DNA from: Prorocentrum cordatum
Lineage: Eukaryota; Sar; Dinophyceae; Prorocentrales; Prorocentraceae
Length of the DNA: 64,000 bases
Direction: 5' to 3'
NCBI GenBank assembly: GCA_963575745.1
Contig: CAUYUJ010008058.1
Location: forward strand, 315,001-379,000
Part shown: positions 11,761 to 22,171 of the stretch, piece after piece
How positions within the stretch are numbered: position 1 is the stretch's first letter
How the letters are laid out: every line of letters starts with the position of its first letter
Notes under the pieces: model-generated
What the model saw: the letters and a program-made list of their open reading frames with translations, nothing else
Told to the model about the DNA's origin: nothing
The model's database searches: none
Position numbers and translations under genes: made by a program

Positions 11761-12299
11761 TGAGGCCACGACGAAAAGAAAAAGGAGACGGAAGCAAACG
11801 CACCGCAGCACGCGATCCAATCCCCCGGCCGACGACCCGTTCTTCCAGCAATGTTTGCAACAACATCTGGGCGACCACAATCACGACGCCGACTTGGACA
11901 GTCGGTGCCATGATATCGGTGAAGGGCCCAGGCTTGCGAATGAGGATAACAAAGAACACCAAGAACAACCAACCGGAGACCTTCAAGGATACGCCGACGT
12001 TGGACCGACAGCACGGCTCAAGGCTTTCACCCAACAGAGACGCGCTACCGCACCACGAGACACAACTGCACAATTATGCCTTAGCAAACAAATCCTGCGG
12101 CAAACAAGGTCGATCAAACGTGCCGAGATAAATGCCAAACTCGAAGAAATCGTCTGCCATTCTAAAAATCTGAAAATAGCAGGGTTGAAAACCAGCAAGC
12201 ACAAATGCATGATCGCACCAACGGCGAAAACAGTCAACGGGCTTCTTCCCGGAAGGACGAAGACAACTTCCCGGAGGTCGATTTTAGCAGCCACGGATT

Positions 12300-13450
12300 T
12301 AGCAGCCCTTGCCCGGCTTCCGATTGTATCTGGCTAAGCAACTTGTTCAACTCGCAGCCCAGTGCAGACCAAGCATCTTTCCGCCAGAACTAGTGCACGG
12401 AGGACCACTTGTTCACAAATGCGATGCTTCACGAAAGCTCTTACGAATGGCTTGGGCCGCCGCAGTAGACTTCAAGAAAGCGTTCGACTGTGTTGTCCAT
12501 GACGGTTTTGCGGGAAGCTCTACGACAGCAACACATTTTTCCCGCCTACACCACTTGTTTTGCAACAGCTAAGCACCCAAACTTGTACAGTCCGGACGGA
12601 TACCAACAGCAGAGCTTTCAACATCGAACGGGGCGTTAAACAGGGAGACCCCCTGAGCTCTTTTCTTTTCAACGCCGTCCTCGAGCACGTGTTCAGACAA
12701 GAGAACCATGTTTGGCTGCGAGAGAATTTCGGGATCCTTCTTGGCTTCTTAGCGCAAGCGCGGGTTGCAAATCTGCGCTTCGCCGACGACGTGCTGTTGT
12801 ACGCCACCAACATACGACAGCTCACATGCTTAAAGCTTACTTCGAGACGTACAAGCCCACGCAGCTAGATGCGTTCTGTTACTACATCCACCGACGACGA
12901 AGATCCTGACGAACATCCGCCGGAGGGAGGGAAGACCAATCACCCATGTCGACATCAACGGCGACAGCATCAGCATTTCACACTCCAGCCGTGGAGCAAA
13001 GTATTTGGGAAGAAATTTGTTGGTCCACGATTTCCGGGACACGGGGCTGCACAGCAGGATTGCGGCAGGGTGGGCACGTTTTAATCAGCTTTGCGAATTG
13101 ACCAACAAACGCTTCCCGGTTCGTAGTGGACTAAGGAAGGTTGTTCAACGAAACAGTCTCGCGTTCTGTGTTGTGCGGCTACTCATCCTGGACTCTGACA
13201 AAGGAGTTGCTTCTTTTTCTCAGACGTGTCCAGCGGAAAATGCTCAGGCTTGTCGCGGGAGCACCGCGGAGACGCAACGCACAGTACCAGAGCACGCCCG
13301 ACATCTCCGACCACGACCGCCACCACAATATGACCGACGCCAACACAGCCGACAGCAGCGACGAGAGGCTTGATGACGGAAAGGAGCCACGGGCCGACTA
13401 CATTCGACGAGCCCCGCACGAAGCCGCGGATCATGCTTCTCCGAGCCCAA
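12300..13450 (+). pseudogene. LINE A reverse transcriptase and C-terminal domain remnant
   Basis: Canonical reverse-transcriptase motifs appear in order: AVDFKKAFDCV (motif A, about 12460), ERGVKQGDPLSSFLFN (motif B, about 12625) and LRFADDVLLYAT (catalytic FADD, about 12775). Downstream come KYLGRNLLVHDFRDTGLHSR (thumb region, about 13000) and SVLCGYSSWTLTKELLLFLR (about 13155), a conserved C-terminal LINE motif. Frames change between the motifs. The catalytic aspartates are intact. Confidence 0.82.
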
Positions 13451-13589
13451 GTGGAATAATCTATTGTTGTATAACCGTACGGGCTCCGCCCCATGCCGCC
13501 GTCCCCCTGTCTCGGATAATGGGAGACGCAAAAGCTAAATCATGAGGTCTGGGCGCCGCCGTGAAACAGTGTCGGGACCTGTTTGTTTT

Positions 13590-14190
13590 TCGACCCTGAC
13601 CCTACGGATCTGCGTGAGGGGTGCCGCCGGAGTTCAGAAATGTTGCAAATCTCATGTGTTTTTGGGCCCTGGCCCTGACGATCCGCGTGAGGGGTGCCAC
13701 CAAATCTTAGAAATTAACAAGTCCCATGTGGTTTCGGACCCAGGCCGTGCCACCGAATTTCAGAAATGTGGCAAATCCCTTATGTTTTTGCGCCCTGACC
13801 CCGCCGATCTGCGTGAGGGGTGCCACTGAACTTCAGAAATGTGGCAACTCCCATATGTTTTTGCGCCCTGACCCCGCCGATCTGCGTGACGGGTGCCACC
13901 GAATTTCAGAAATGTGGCAAATCCTTTATGTTTTTGCGCCCTGACCCCGCCGATCTGCGTGAGGGGTGCCACCGAGTGTCAAAAATGTTGCAAATCCTTT
14001 ATGTTTTTGGATCCTGACCCCGCCGATCTGCGTGAGAGGGGTCACCGAATTTCAAACATGTGGCAAATCCCATGTGTTTTTGGACCCTGACCCCGCCGAT
14101 CCTACGAGGGGTGCCACCGAATTTCAGACATGTGGCGAATCTCGTGTGTTTTTTTGACCCTGACCCCGCCGATCTGCGTGAGGGGTGTTA
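13590..14190. repeat. 73-bp satellite, about 8 copies
   Basis: Units containing ctgaccccgccgatctgcgt, gaggggtgccaccgaatttc and agaaatgtggcaaatcc repeat every 72-74 bases, with starts near 13598, 13671, 13795, 13869, 13942, 14015, 14087 and 14160. It lies between the LINE A C-terminal domain and its terminal motif, so it expanded in or inserted into the element. Confidence 0.88.
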
Positions 14191-14689
14191 ATCTTTACTC
14201 ACCCCAGCAATTCAGAGCACCCGCTCAGGGCGGGCTAAACCTGCCCGTTTAGGCCTCCCCTCTGTCGCGCGGTCCATCAACAAGAAACAGTAAGCAACAA
14301 TAAGTAGAATTGTAACAGTGGAAACTGGGAGGTGCAACTTGTGCAGGAAACTGCGAACCTTCCCCCGACAGCCTGGTGGCCCCACAAGGGGGCCGGCGGA
14401 TTCATCCCGTGTGGCGACACATGACTGCGACGGGTGGACTTTCTTAGCCGCCGCGTGGTAACCACACACGCACACACACGACTCACGCCCAGCACAACTT
14501 CGTCGTGGAGGTCAACGAAAGCAGTGGGCAGACGACATCATGAAGACCACGACGGCAAGGAACGTAACACATTGTGGTTATCAGTTGCAGCAGATCATCA
14601 GTCATGACAGGATTTGGAGAACGGTTTTGTATACTACGCCTAGGCCTATTAGAAGCTATAGGGTCTAGCATACTTCCCCGACCCCAGCT

Positions 14690-17070
14690 TTACGTGATCC
14701 TCCTACTCTGATCGTTTCTCCGGCTCCTGTTCCGAACTCCCCGACTCCAGCGCCCATCTCTCCGAAACTGGCTTCCATCTCTCCGACTCCGGCTCACATA
14801 TCTGCGACGCCGGTCGTCTTTCCGACTCTAGCGTCCGACTCCGGCTCCCTTCTCTCCGACTCCGATTATTTTATGTGCTTTCTGGCTCCCATATCTGGCT
14901 ACGGCTTCCGCCGACTCCGGCTCCAACTATTGCCGCCAACACGTCTGTTGTGGGCTCTGGCCCCCCCGCGCTGCCTTTGAGAGCCGGTCCCGGCGGACCG
15001 ACATCGCGCGTTCGCCTCGTCTCGCCATTGCTCCTGCGGCCCGTGAGCGCTTGGCCGAGTCCTCGGAAGCCGATCCGCCCACTGATGCGATTCGCCCATC
15101 GCTGCCGATCTGGGCTCGCTGAAGGTAACGTCTCAGCACACGATCGCGGAGCAGATGCAGGCATGCAGCACGCCGACGTGCAGGAAAGTCGCGCACGCCG
15201 CGTTGCTTACAAAGCATGCGAGGGGTGGGGATCGGGCGGGGGGGGGTCTTTCCAGCGCGCGGGGCACGGTGGAGGGGGGGGGGGTTCGCGTGCCAGGTGG
15301 TTTTGGCGCGTGTGGGAGGTCAGGAACGGGCTCTCGGCTAGAGCGGCTGGGGCGGGTGCTCATGGTTTTCAATAGAAGCGATGTTGAGGGCATGAACTCA
15401 GCGTTGGCGCGTAGGCTTCGGCCGGCCCGCCCAGCAGAGCCCACGGTGTCCACCGTCGGATGTGCCCTCGGCCACCGCGCCCGCAGGACTGGCTCGTGCA
15501 ATCTGGTTCGAGCTACACGGTGCCAGATTTCGATGCCATGTTGAATGTGGGTGACGACGCCCCTTCCTGTCATCCCCCTATCGAAGCACAAGCTGTGCTC
15601 CCGAAGCGGCGCGCCACGCGCCGTAGCGGTCAAGAGGGTGCCCTGCGCTTCACCAGTGGGGAGGCGATGCGGGGTCCCCGCGTGCCCGAGCAATGTCGAG
15701 TGGCCTCCATGGGAGGGGATCGGCACCCACTCGACGTTCCTTGGATTTGGATTGCGCTCTGATTCGCCGAGGAGACGGTCAGCTTGGTGCGGCAGAAACA
15801 CGCGGTATCTAGCAGCACGGGCGCCAAGGTTTGGTGAATCTTCCAGCCCCCGTCACCTAACCCGTACCACCCCCATATCGTCGGAAGGCGCTCAAGGCGC
15901 ATTGCAACGCAACAGGAGTAGGGAAAAGGCAAGAGGAGGCTGATCAAAGAGGGGGGCAGGTGAGATGGCTTGCAAAAGGCCGAAATGGCAGCTAAGTGGG
16001 CGTGTGCGAGGCAGGAGCCAGCGGGAGTGCACGATTTTCGCACGCTCGACCTGTGTCCCATGCCTACCTCATCGCCGCAGTGCGAACTACGCCCCTGCCA
16101 ACAAACCTATACCCACGGGAAGTGGGGAAGGTGAAACTGCCTGGCTTGTCCGATGCGCGGGCAGGGTTTGCGCGCGTGTCTGACCGCCCCGACGGAGGTT
16201 CGCCGTGCCTGGCACGGCGCCCGAAACCTCTCGACCTGGGGCGGAAGTTAGAGATCGGACGAAAAGAGAAGCGCCAAAGGGGCAAGAGAGGCTGGCGAAA
16301 AGGCAGCTGAGTGGGGGGCGGGTGCGAGGCATGGGGCCAGCGGGAGTGCGCGATTTTCGCACGCTCGACCTGCGGCCAGTGCCTGCTCCAACGCCACAGT
16401 AGAAACTCCGTCCCCGCCCGCGTGCCTATCCCGCCCCCGGTCCCGACCACAGTAAGCTGAAGGCTAGGCAGTGAAGGTGGGGAGTTGAGATGGCCTGGCT
16501 TGTCCGATGCGCGGGCGCGGGCAGGCGCGCGCGTCTGCCCGCCCCGAGAGAGGTTCACCGTGCAAGGTACGGCGCCCGAACCCTCTCGAACTAGGGCGGC
16601 AGCTGGAGACAGAGCGGACAGAGAAGCGCCGAGATCGTAATCGAGGCAACGAAGGCAGCAACAGCATGGTCCTGAGTCATCATGCCGTAGGCCCCCTGGT
16701 GTTGCATGCCACCGGAGAGCGGGCAGACAGAGAAAGGTGGCAGAAAGAGGCAGCGCAGAAGACAACGGCGACATGCTGTTCTGAACCTCCACGTATCCGC
16801 GCACAATTGAACAGCAATCCCCAACATGCCATAATTGATGACGGGCAGCAACTTATCCAAACAAGCCTCTGCCAAAATTATGATCCAGGGTCCACGGGGC
16901 TACTTCGCGCAAGCGCGCCTGTCTCTCTCCCTGGAGTTTAGCGGCTCTTCTGCGACGTGCCTGCGCACGGTCCTGCGCAGCGCGCTCCAAGACTTCAGGC
17001 GCTAGCGGCGCCAGGGTTGGCGGGGGGGGGGATCTGTTTCTTTCTGCGAGTCACCAAGGAAACGCGTGCC
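14690..17070. repeat. Degenerate CTCCGGCTCC repeat, then a ~370-bp tandem duplication
   Basis: 14690-14930 is a loose repeat of ctccgactccggctccc. No gene is recognised at 14930-15980, although stretches of several frames are open because of high GC. From about 15985 two copies of a block (offset about 340-390) each contain gtgcgaggcaggagccagcgg, attttcgcacgctcgacctg and a foldback core with gccgtgcctggcacggc. A third copy of the foldback lies at 24072-24129 at the 5' end of LINE B. Confidence 0.55.
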
Positions 17071-17071
17071 T

Positions 17072-18330
17072 CTACAGACTCCTGCTCCTCATCAGCTTCA
17101 GACGGGCCTGTAGGTCTAACCTCCGCCAAGTCATCGCAAATCTGGGAGGTGGCAGAGGTGGCCTTGCTGTCGGAGGGACATGTAGCGGTCGAGCGCGATC
17201 AAGCTCGGGGCCGTGTCGGACACGGCGTGTGCTCCGAGACACAAAGTCAGGAGCCCATCCCTCGTCTGTGCGAGAATAGCGATCCCAGGAGACAAGGGGG
17301 CGTGGCAATCCGTCGCGTACTCTGCCACCCTCCCCCGTGTCGCCCGGAACAATGGGCTCGATGCTGCCCCCATCCCCTTCCCACATGGCACGCGCTGCGT
17401 CAGTGGTGGCAGCGGCGGCGCACTTGCACAGGCCGGCGGGATACGTCTTCTTGTTGGCTGTGCGCCGCTCCCTCCTATCCCTATCATGCCCAAGCAGCGT
17501 TTCGTGCCCGCCCCTACCGCGCGAACATCTGCCGTTTCCAGGGGTCGCAAGCAGGGCGGCGCGCAGCCCTGGCAGTCTGAATTCAACGATCCTAGCGGGG
17601 GCCCTTGACGTCTGACCATGTGCGCGCTGATCAAAATCGGTCGTCGAGACTGCTGGGGGCGACTGGAGAGCACGCGTCGGATGGCAGGTACACGCGCTGA
17701 CGGCATGGAGCCTCCATTCACACGGCTGGGGGTGTTCAAGCCAACATGGCGTCGCAGCCTGCATATGTGCAGCGAAGAACTCCAGCGTAGCATGGCATAC
17801 CGCATTGCCCACCCACAGCTGTTCCATCTGACGCTCAGTAACTGCCGTCTTACACCAAAATTGGCCATGCGTGCGCTGTGGCGGGGGGCCCTGGCCTTCT
17901 GCCCATCGAGAGGCAGACCAGGTCTCGCGTGGCGGCCCGCCGCCCGACACCGCCGCCCGTCGTGCAAGGATGCGAGACCTCCATTCTGCAAGTGTGTCCC
18001 GATTCATGGGATCCCCGTCCGCTGTATGTATGGCTATATCCACAGACAGGACATATATCGCAGAATCTGAGCTGCAGTGCCCCCATTCGGCCTGTGCCTG
18101 TACATCCCCCGCCCTCCTCCGTCCGCAAAACACATTCAGGGCAAAGTATTCAACTCGTCTGACGGCTCTCGGCAGTGGCTCGGCTGCAATGCCAGTGTAT
18201 CGATCTGACAGGAATAAACGACTGGGGTATCCCTCAGCGGTGCACTGAACAGGGTTGGCTGGCGGCGGCGGCGCAGCAGCGGCATTCGCAGGAGCGCGTA
18301 GGCAGGCAGCAAGCCCAGCTGGGAGAGCGG
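17072..18330 (-). CDS. Methyltransferase-like domain fused behind LINE B reverse transcriptase
   Basis: The frame 18457-17072 (461 residues) holds from about residue 110 a domain I recognise from dinoflagellate retroelement proteins: NVFCGRRRAGDVQ (like motif I of C5-cytosine methyltransferases), VLSVDIAIH (motif II acidic residue), GGPPRETWS (position of the catalytic PPC loop, here PPR), PCWLEHPQPCEWR, DFDQRAHGQ and a late GHETLLGHD. Residue order resembles a class I SAM-dependent DNA methyltransferase but the catalytic Cys is replaced by Arg. Function is inferred only from these motifs. A related domain lies in the copia-like element at 47437-46931. Confidence 0.58.
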
Positions 18331-18389
18331 GGTCGGCGGCCGTGATCTCCAAGCGCGCATTGCCATGGTCCATATCAGCGAGAGGTTGC

Positions 18390-19321
18390 CTAGGGACAAC
18401 CGAACGTTGTGGCGAGGAAATCTGGTCGGAACCTTCGCGCAGGAACCGGGGGGGCATGGTGGCCTTGTGTAATCTGAGCTGCTATGTGCGCATGTAGTGC
18501 ACCGTTCACCACTTGCTGTTCAACAGTAGGCGTCAGCTCGCGTAGACGCCTTGCGAGCTCATGCATGGCGCTCGCGGGTAGTCCTGCTGCCCTGACACTA
18601 ACACGCAACGGCATCATCGTCGAGCGTCGATCGAAGTAGTAGTTCCCGCGAGGTACGGTAAAATGCCTGCACCACATCCAGGAATAGCACGCCAAAGCAC
18701 AGAGCAATTGCAGCCGCGACAGCTTGCGCAAAACAAATAATGACGGGCGCATGGCTAGTTCCTTGACCTGGTATTCCTCCATACTGAGCACCCCCTGCTG
18801 TGGCAAGCAGCGCTGGCATCAACCGAGTTCGCAAGCATCTTCGCGATGCCTTGCCAAGCTGTGAGGGCGCCAGAATAGAGCGAGAGCGGGCACTGGCACT
18901 AGGGTCGGCTGTGATGGACTTCAGCAAATCGCGATAGAATCCTCCCTCCCATTGAATAGGCTCAATTCGGGTGACTGGTCTTGAGTAGTAGCGGGTAGTA
19001 CAGGGCAGCGTGCTTAGTGGCGAAAGCGTGCGCCAGAGCTCCCGCGAAATCGTCGCGGCCAGGGGCAGCGCGCTTTGTCTGGCGGCAGGCATGCTGAAAC
19101 TCAGACAGGGTCGGCAGTGTATCACTAGGCACCGGATCGGAGGATGACCGATCGCACGGCACCCGTGTGAAGTGACCCGCAAGCCTAGTTGCGCGTGCAA
19201 GCTCGAATGTAGCTGCCAACTCTAGCGTGCCAAAGTGCTGCCGCCAACGACGGGCTGCCTGATGCTGCGAAGCTACCGGCTGAGCATGCATATCCTTGAG
19301 TATGGGCAGCCCTTTAAGCAT
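18390..19321 (-). pseudogene. LINE B reverse transcriptase, incomplete
   Basis: The segment at 19321-18962 has the pre-RT connector (TLPTLSEFQHACRQTKRAAPGRDDF). The next frame gives RSILAPSQLGKASRRCLRTR, then a G-x-x-GQGTSHAP stretch and CFGVLFLDVVQAFYRTSREL, where FLDVVQAFY is motif A. At 18.42 kb QPLADMDHGNARLEI resembles motif B after one more shift. The YADD/YVDD motif and the thumb region are absent: the sequence runs straight into the methyltransferase-like domain. The enzyme cannot be functional as it stands. Confidence 0.7.
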
Positions 19322-19918
19322 GCGTTTGCGGCGGGACCTTGCACCGACGCTGCGTAAGGCCGCGAGACCATCGGCTGCCTGTCCCCGGGATCATGCATCC
19401 TGAATGCCGGTCGCAATGTCATCGCAGTGCTTGGCAGCATCCAGCGTTGTAGATTTGTTGATCACAAACGCCGCACTACGCATGGAGACGTATGTGAAGG
19501 CCCACAAGAGACCATGACACCTCCAGAAGTTGGGAATAATACCTTGTAGTTGATGCATGGCACGCGGAATACCTACCAAGGGGACAGTCATTGGGCTGCA
19601 GGTGTCCTGCGTGTCTCCCATGTGCTGGTGCACGACACAGTTTCCACAAGGGCTCCAGATGTGCGATATGGAAAGGCGGGGCATATAACCTACCTCTTAC
19701 ATCCTGCAAGGGTTGCGCAAACTCCATTGCAGCCTCGAGAACCTGTGGCCCGACAGGTGCAACCGCATCGCATGCGTCAGTGAGCAACGCGCGAGAGGGA
19801 CCCTCTCGCACTGATCACCTCCGCCTGCGTTGTCGGTAGTCCATCCCGCCTGATCACTTCCTTCCCATCTGTGGCCCACGCACAAAAGGCAGCAGCAAGC
19901 AGTCGTAAGTTGAGTCTT

Positions 19919-21196
19919 TTACAAGAGCAACATGCGTAGCTCTTGTCGTCCAGAAGAGCGACGATCCATGAGCGTCAGCGAGCGAGCCGATAGCCATGAC
20001 TGACGCGGCAAACGTCCCGTGGGTGACTTCTGTACGGGGGAGCTCTCGGTGACCGCCCTAATAACTAGCTCTTCATTCAACTGTTGTGCGTGATCGCCAG
20101 GGTGCGACTGGAAGGCTGGCCGCGGAATATTTCTGACCATGGTAGCGAACTTTGCCGCGCATTCAATGTCTTGGATGTTGTGATTGCGGGGGGTTTTGGC
20201 CCGAGAGGAAGTGGCCCGCACAGGGCCCGCACTGCGGACTTGCACGTCGGCCATGACAACGAAATCACCATCATATCGCATAGACAGATCCACTGTCGGA
20301 TCAACCCCTTGTCGACTGATCGAATGAAGAGAGGCATGGGGCACTGTCGCGCAGTCAATGCGGCGTCTTGGGTCCTGGGGGGCCGCTGCAGGCGGCGTCC
20401 ACGTGCCATGTGTGCCGTGGAAAGGTTCCGAACAAGTAGACGCCGCACTCTGTCCGGTAGCTCGTGGGAAATCGTGAAACCAGTGCCCGGTCTCGTTTTC
20501 TTGCTCGGCGCCCACGGGGCCCGCGTGGCTGGGCGGAACCGTCCCGACAGTGGCGTTTGCGTCCAGTAGACAAAACAGTGGGGCCTGACAAGGCCGCGTG
20601 AGTACAATGTCGCGCATGCGTGTCCACCGCTGTGCTACCATGTCGAGACCTCCCGTCGCACGCGCATGCGGCGCGCGTGCAACACTAGCACCGATGCGTA
20701 GCGAGGGGGCCCGCACAGCTACAAGCAAATGCCGCGAATCATGTGAGAGTGCCCGAAAATGTCTTCTGTTTAGCGCGCAGCCAGGGAGGTATCCCAATCC
20801 TGTGTTCGCCCACAACGCAATCCCGTAGCAACGATTTGCTTCGGCTGCTGACGTCACCACGAGATGCGGATCATTTTCGTGCCAAGTGTTGTGCCTCAGT
20901 CGTGTCTCAAGCGTGCCTACGAATAGATATTGACAACGTGCACACTGATGCGCAAGGGCTAGCATGCGGCCGGGGATATGCCAGCTGCATCCGGGTACGT
21001 GCATCGTATACGTATTCCTTGCGAGCGTGTAGGCCGTCTCCGTGGTCGCAGTGTAAGTACGTCCGCGACTCCGAACCTGAGTTTGCAGAAAGACGATGGC
21101 GCCTGCATCCCGTGGACTGTCCGGGTCTGGATGCTGACTATCTCGTACTGTCGATCCAGCAGCGGGCGACGAGAGAGCTCGCAGAGGGGACACCAC
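19919..21196 (-). CDS. LINE B endonuclease (EEP fold)
   Basis: One uninterrupted frame of 425 residues. After a long N-terminal part it reads CYGIALWANTGLGY, then HLLVAVRAPSLRIG, then FCLLDANATVG (the catalytic GDFN-type Asp motif, at about 20550-20580), GPVGAEQENETGHWFHDF, ASTCSEPFHGTHGTWTPP and RRRIDCATVP. This order of motifs is that of the EEP endonuclease in dinoflagellate LINEs, including the conserved T-W and D-Y positions before the final Asp-His. The terminal DH motif is not clear (YDGDFVVMADVQV occupies its place), so catalysis may be impaired. Confidence 0.72.
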   Translation of the reverse strand: MVSPLRALSSPAAGSTVRDSQHPDPDSPRDAGAIVFLQTQVRSRGRTYTATTETAYTLARNTYTMHVPGCSWHIPGRMLALAHQCARCQYLFVGTLETRLRHNTWHENDPHLVVTSAAEANRCYGIALWANTGLGYLPGCALNRRHFRALSHDSRHLLVAVRAPSLRIGASVARAPHARATGGLDMVAQRWTRMRDIVLTRPCQAPLFCLLDANATVGTVPPSHAGPVGAEQENETGHWFHDFPRATGQSAASTCSEPFHGTHGTWTPPAAAPQDPRRRIDCATVPHASLHSISRQGVDPTVDLSMRYDGDFVVMADVQVRSAGPVRATSSRAKTPRNHNIQDIECAAKFATMVRNIPRPAFQSHPGDHAQQLNEELVIRAVTESSPVQKSPTGRLPRQSWLSARSLTLMDRRSSGRQELRMLLL

Positions 21197-22171
21197 CGCA
21201 GTGGGCGTCGGCTGTCAACCATGAGCATGGAACCTTGTCCATCTGAGAGAGTCGTATAGACCAAGGCACCCGGTCTTCTGGACGATCCGGTATATCCATG
21301 ATCGACACACGGCGAGCAAGTGCATCTACAAGTTCGTTCAGTGGATGCGCAGTGTGACCTGGGACATGCAAGCGTACTCGCGCCAGCTTCACAAGTGAGT
21401 CTAACAGGATGGGCAACGCACCGCAATATCTGTACATCACATTTCCTGCAGCAGCTTCTACCACCATCATGTTACCCGAAAGAACATTAATGCGCCCCGA
21501 CCGATAAAGGTGCCTGAAGGAGTCAAATAACAAACCAAGGAGCAGCATGAGACTCGGCGGGACTGGACGGGCTCACGTACTCCTCTTGAGGTGATGGGGT
21601 GGATCCGGCCATATAACCGTCCATCCGATGTTTACAGTCCTGCGCCACACCGCGCACAGCAAACGCCCATGATGGTCGCCGCTGTATGTCCGTGCTGTCT
21701 GACCCTCCCGATCCGTCTGTGTACACTAAAAATGATCAATGTCATCGTCGTGAACATCGTTAGAGCAGGCATGCTGTGTCAGAAACTCAACGGTACTAGA
21801 ATGAAGACGATGGCGAAAGAGGCATGGCACAGGATGTTGTGTGGATGGCGGCGCCACGACAATGGGAGAGATCACTGCGTCTTGCCGTTGGGCCGTGAGC
21901 AATGCTGCTAAGGCGCCGCAGTCGGGAACTGGACTGACGGGCGGCATGTCCGGAAAAAGTGACGGGGCCGAGTGCCCCGGCAGAGCCGCGGCGCTCGGGG
22001 CCCATCCGGGCTGATCCCCACTGGCGCCTAGCGGCTCTGCAAGCTGGCTCGCCCCTTCTGCGACGGGCTCGCCTGCGTCGCGTTGATGTCGTCCTCAGAA
22101 CTCTGGCCAGCGCGAACCTCCTCCGCGTTCGTGCGGCGCGGGCTGCGTTCGCGGCTTCCGCCACCTGCTGG

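Larger units (their letters stand above)
7990..14660 (+). mobile_element. LINE A: decayed non-LTR retrotransposon
   Basis: On the + strand and in order: an ORF1-like segment, a proline-rich repeat, an endonuclease of the exonuclease-endonuclease-phosphatase (EEP) fold, a reverse transcriptase, its C-terminal domain, and after a satellite insertion a terminal motif QRKQWADDI (14511 onward), the KRW-x-DD type motif that ends many LINE polyproteins. Frames shift many times and contain stops, so it is dead. It lies in a MATE intron in sense orientation. Confidence 0.8.
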
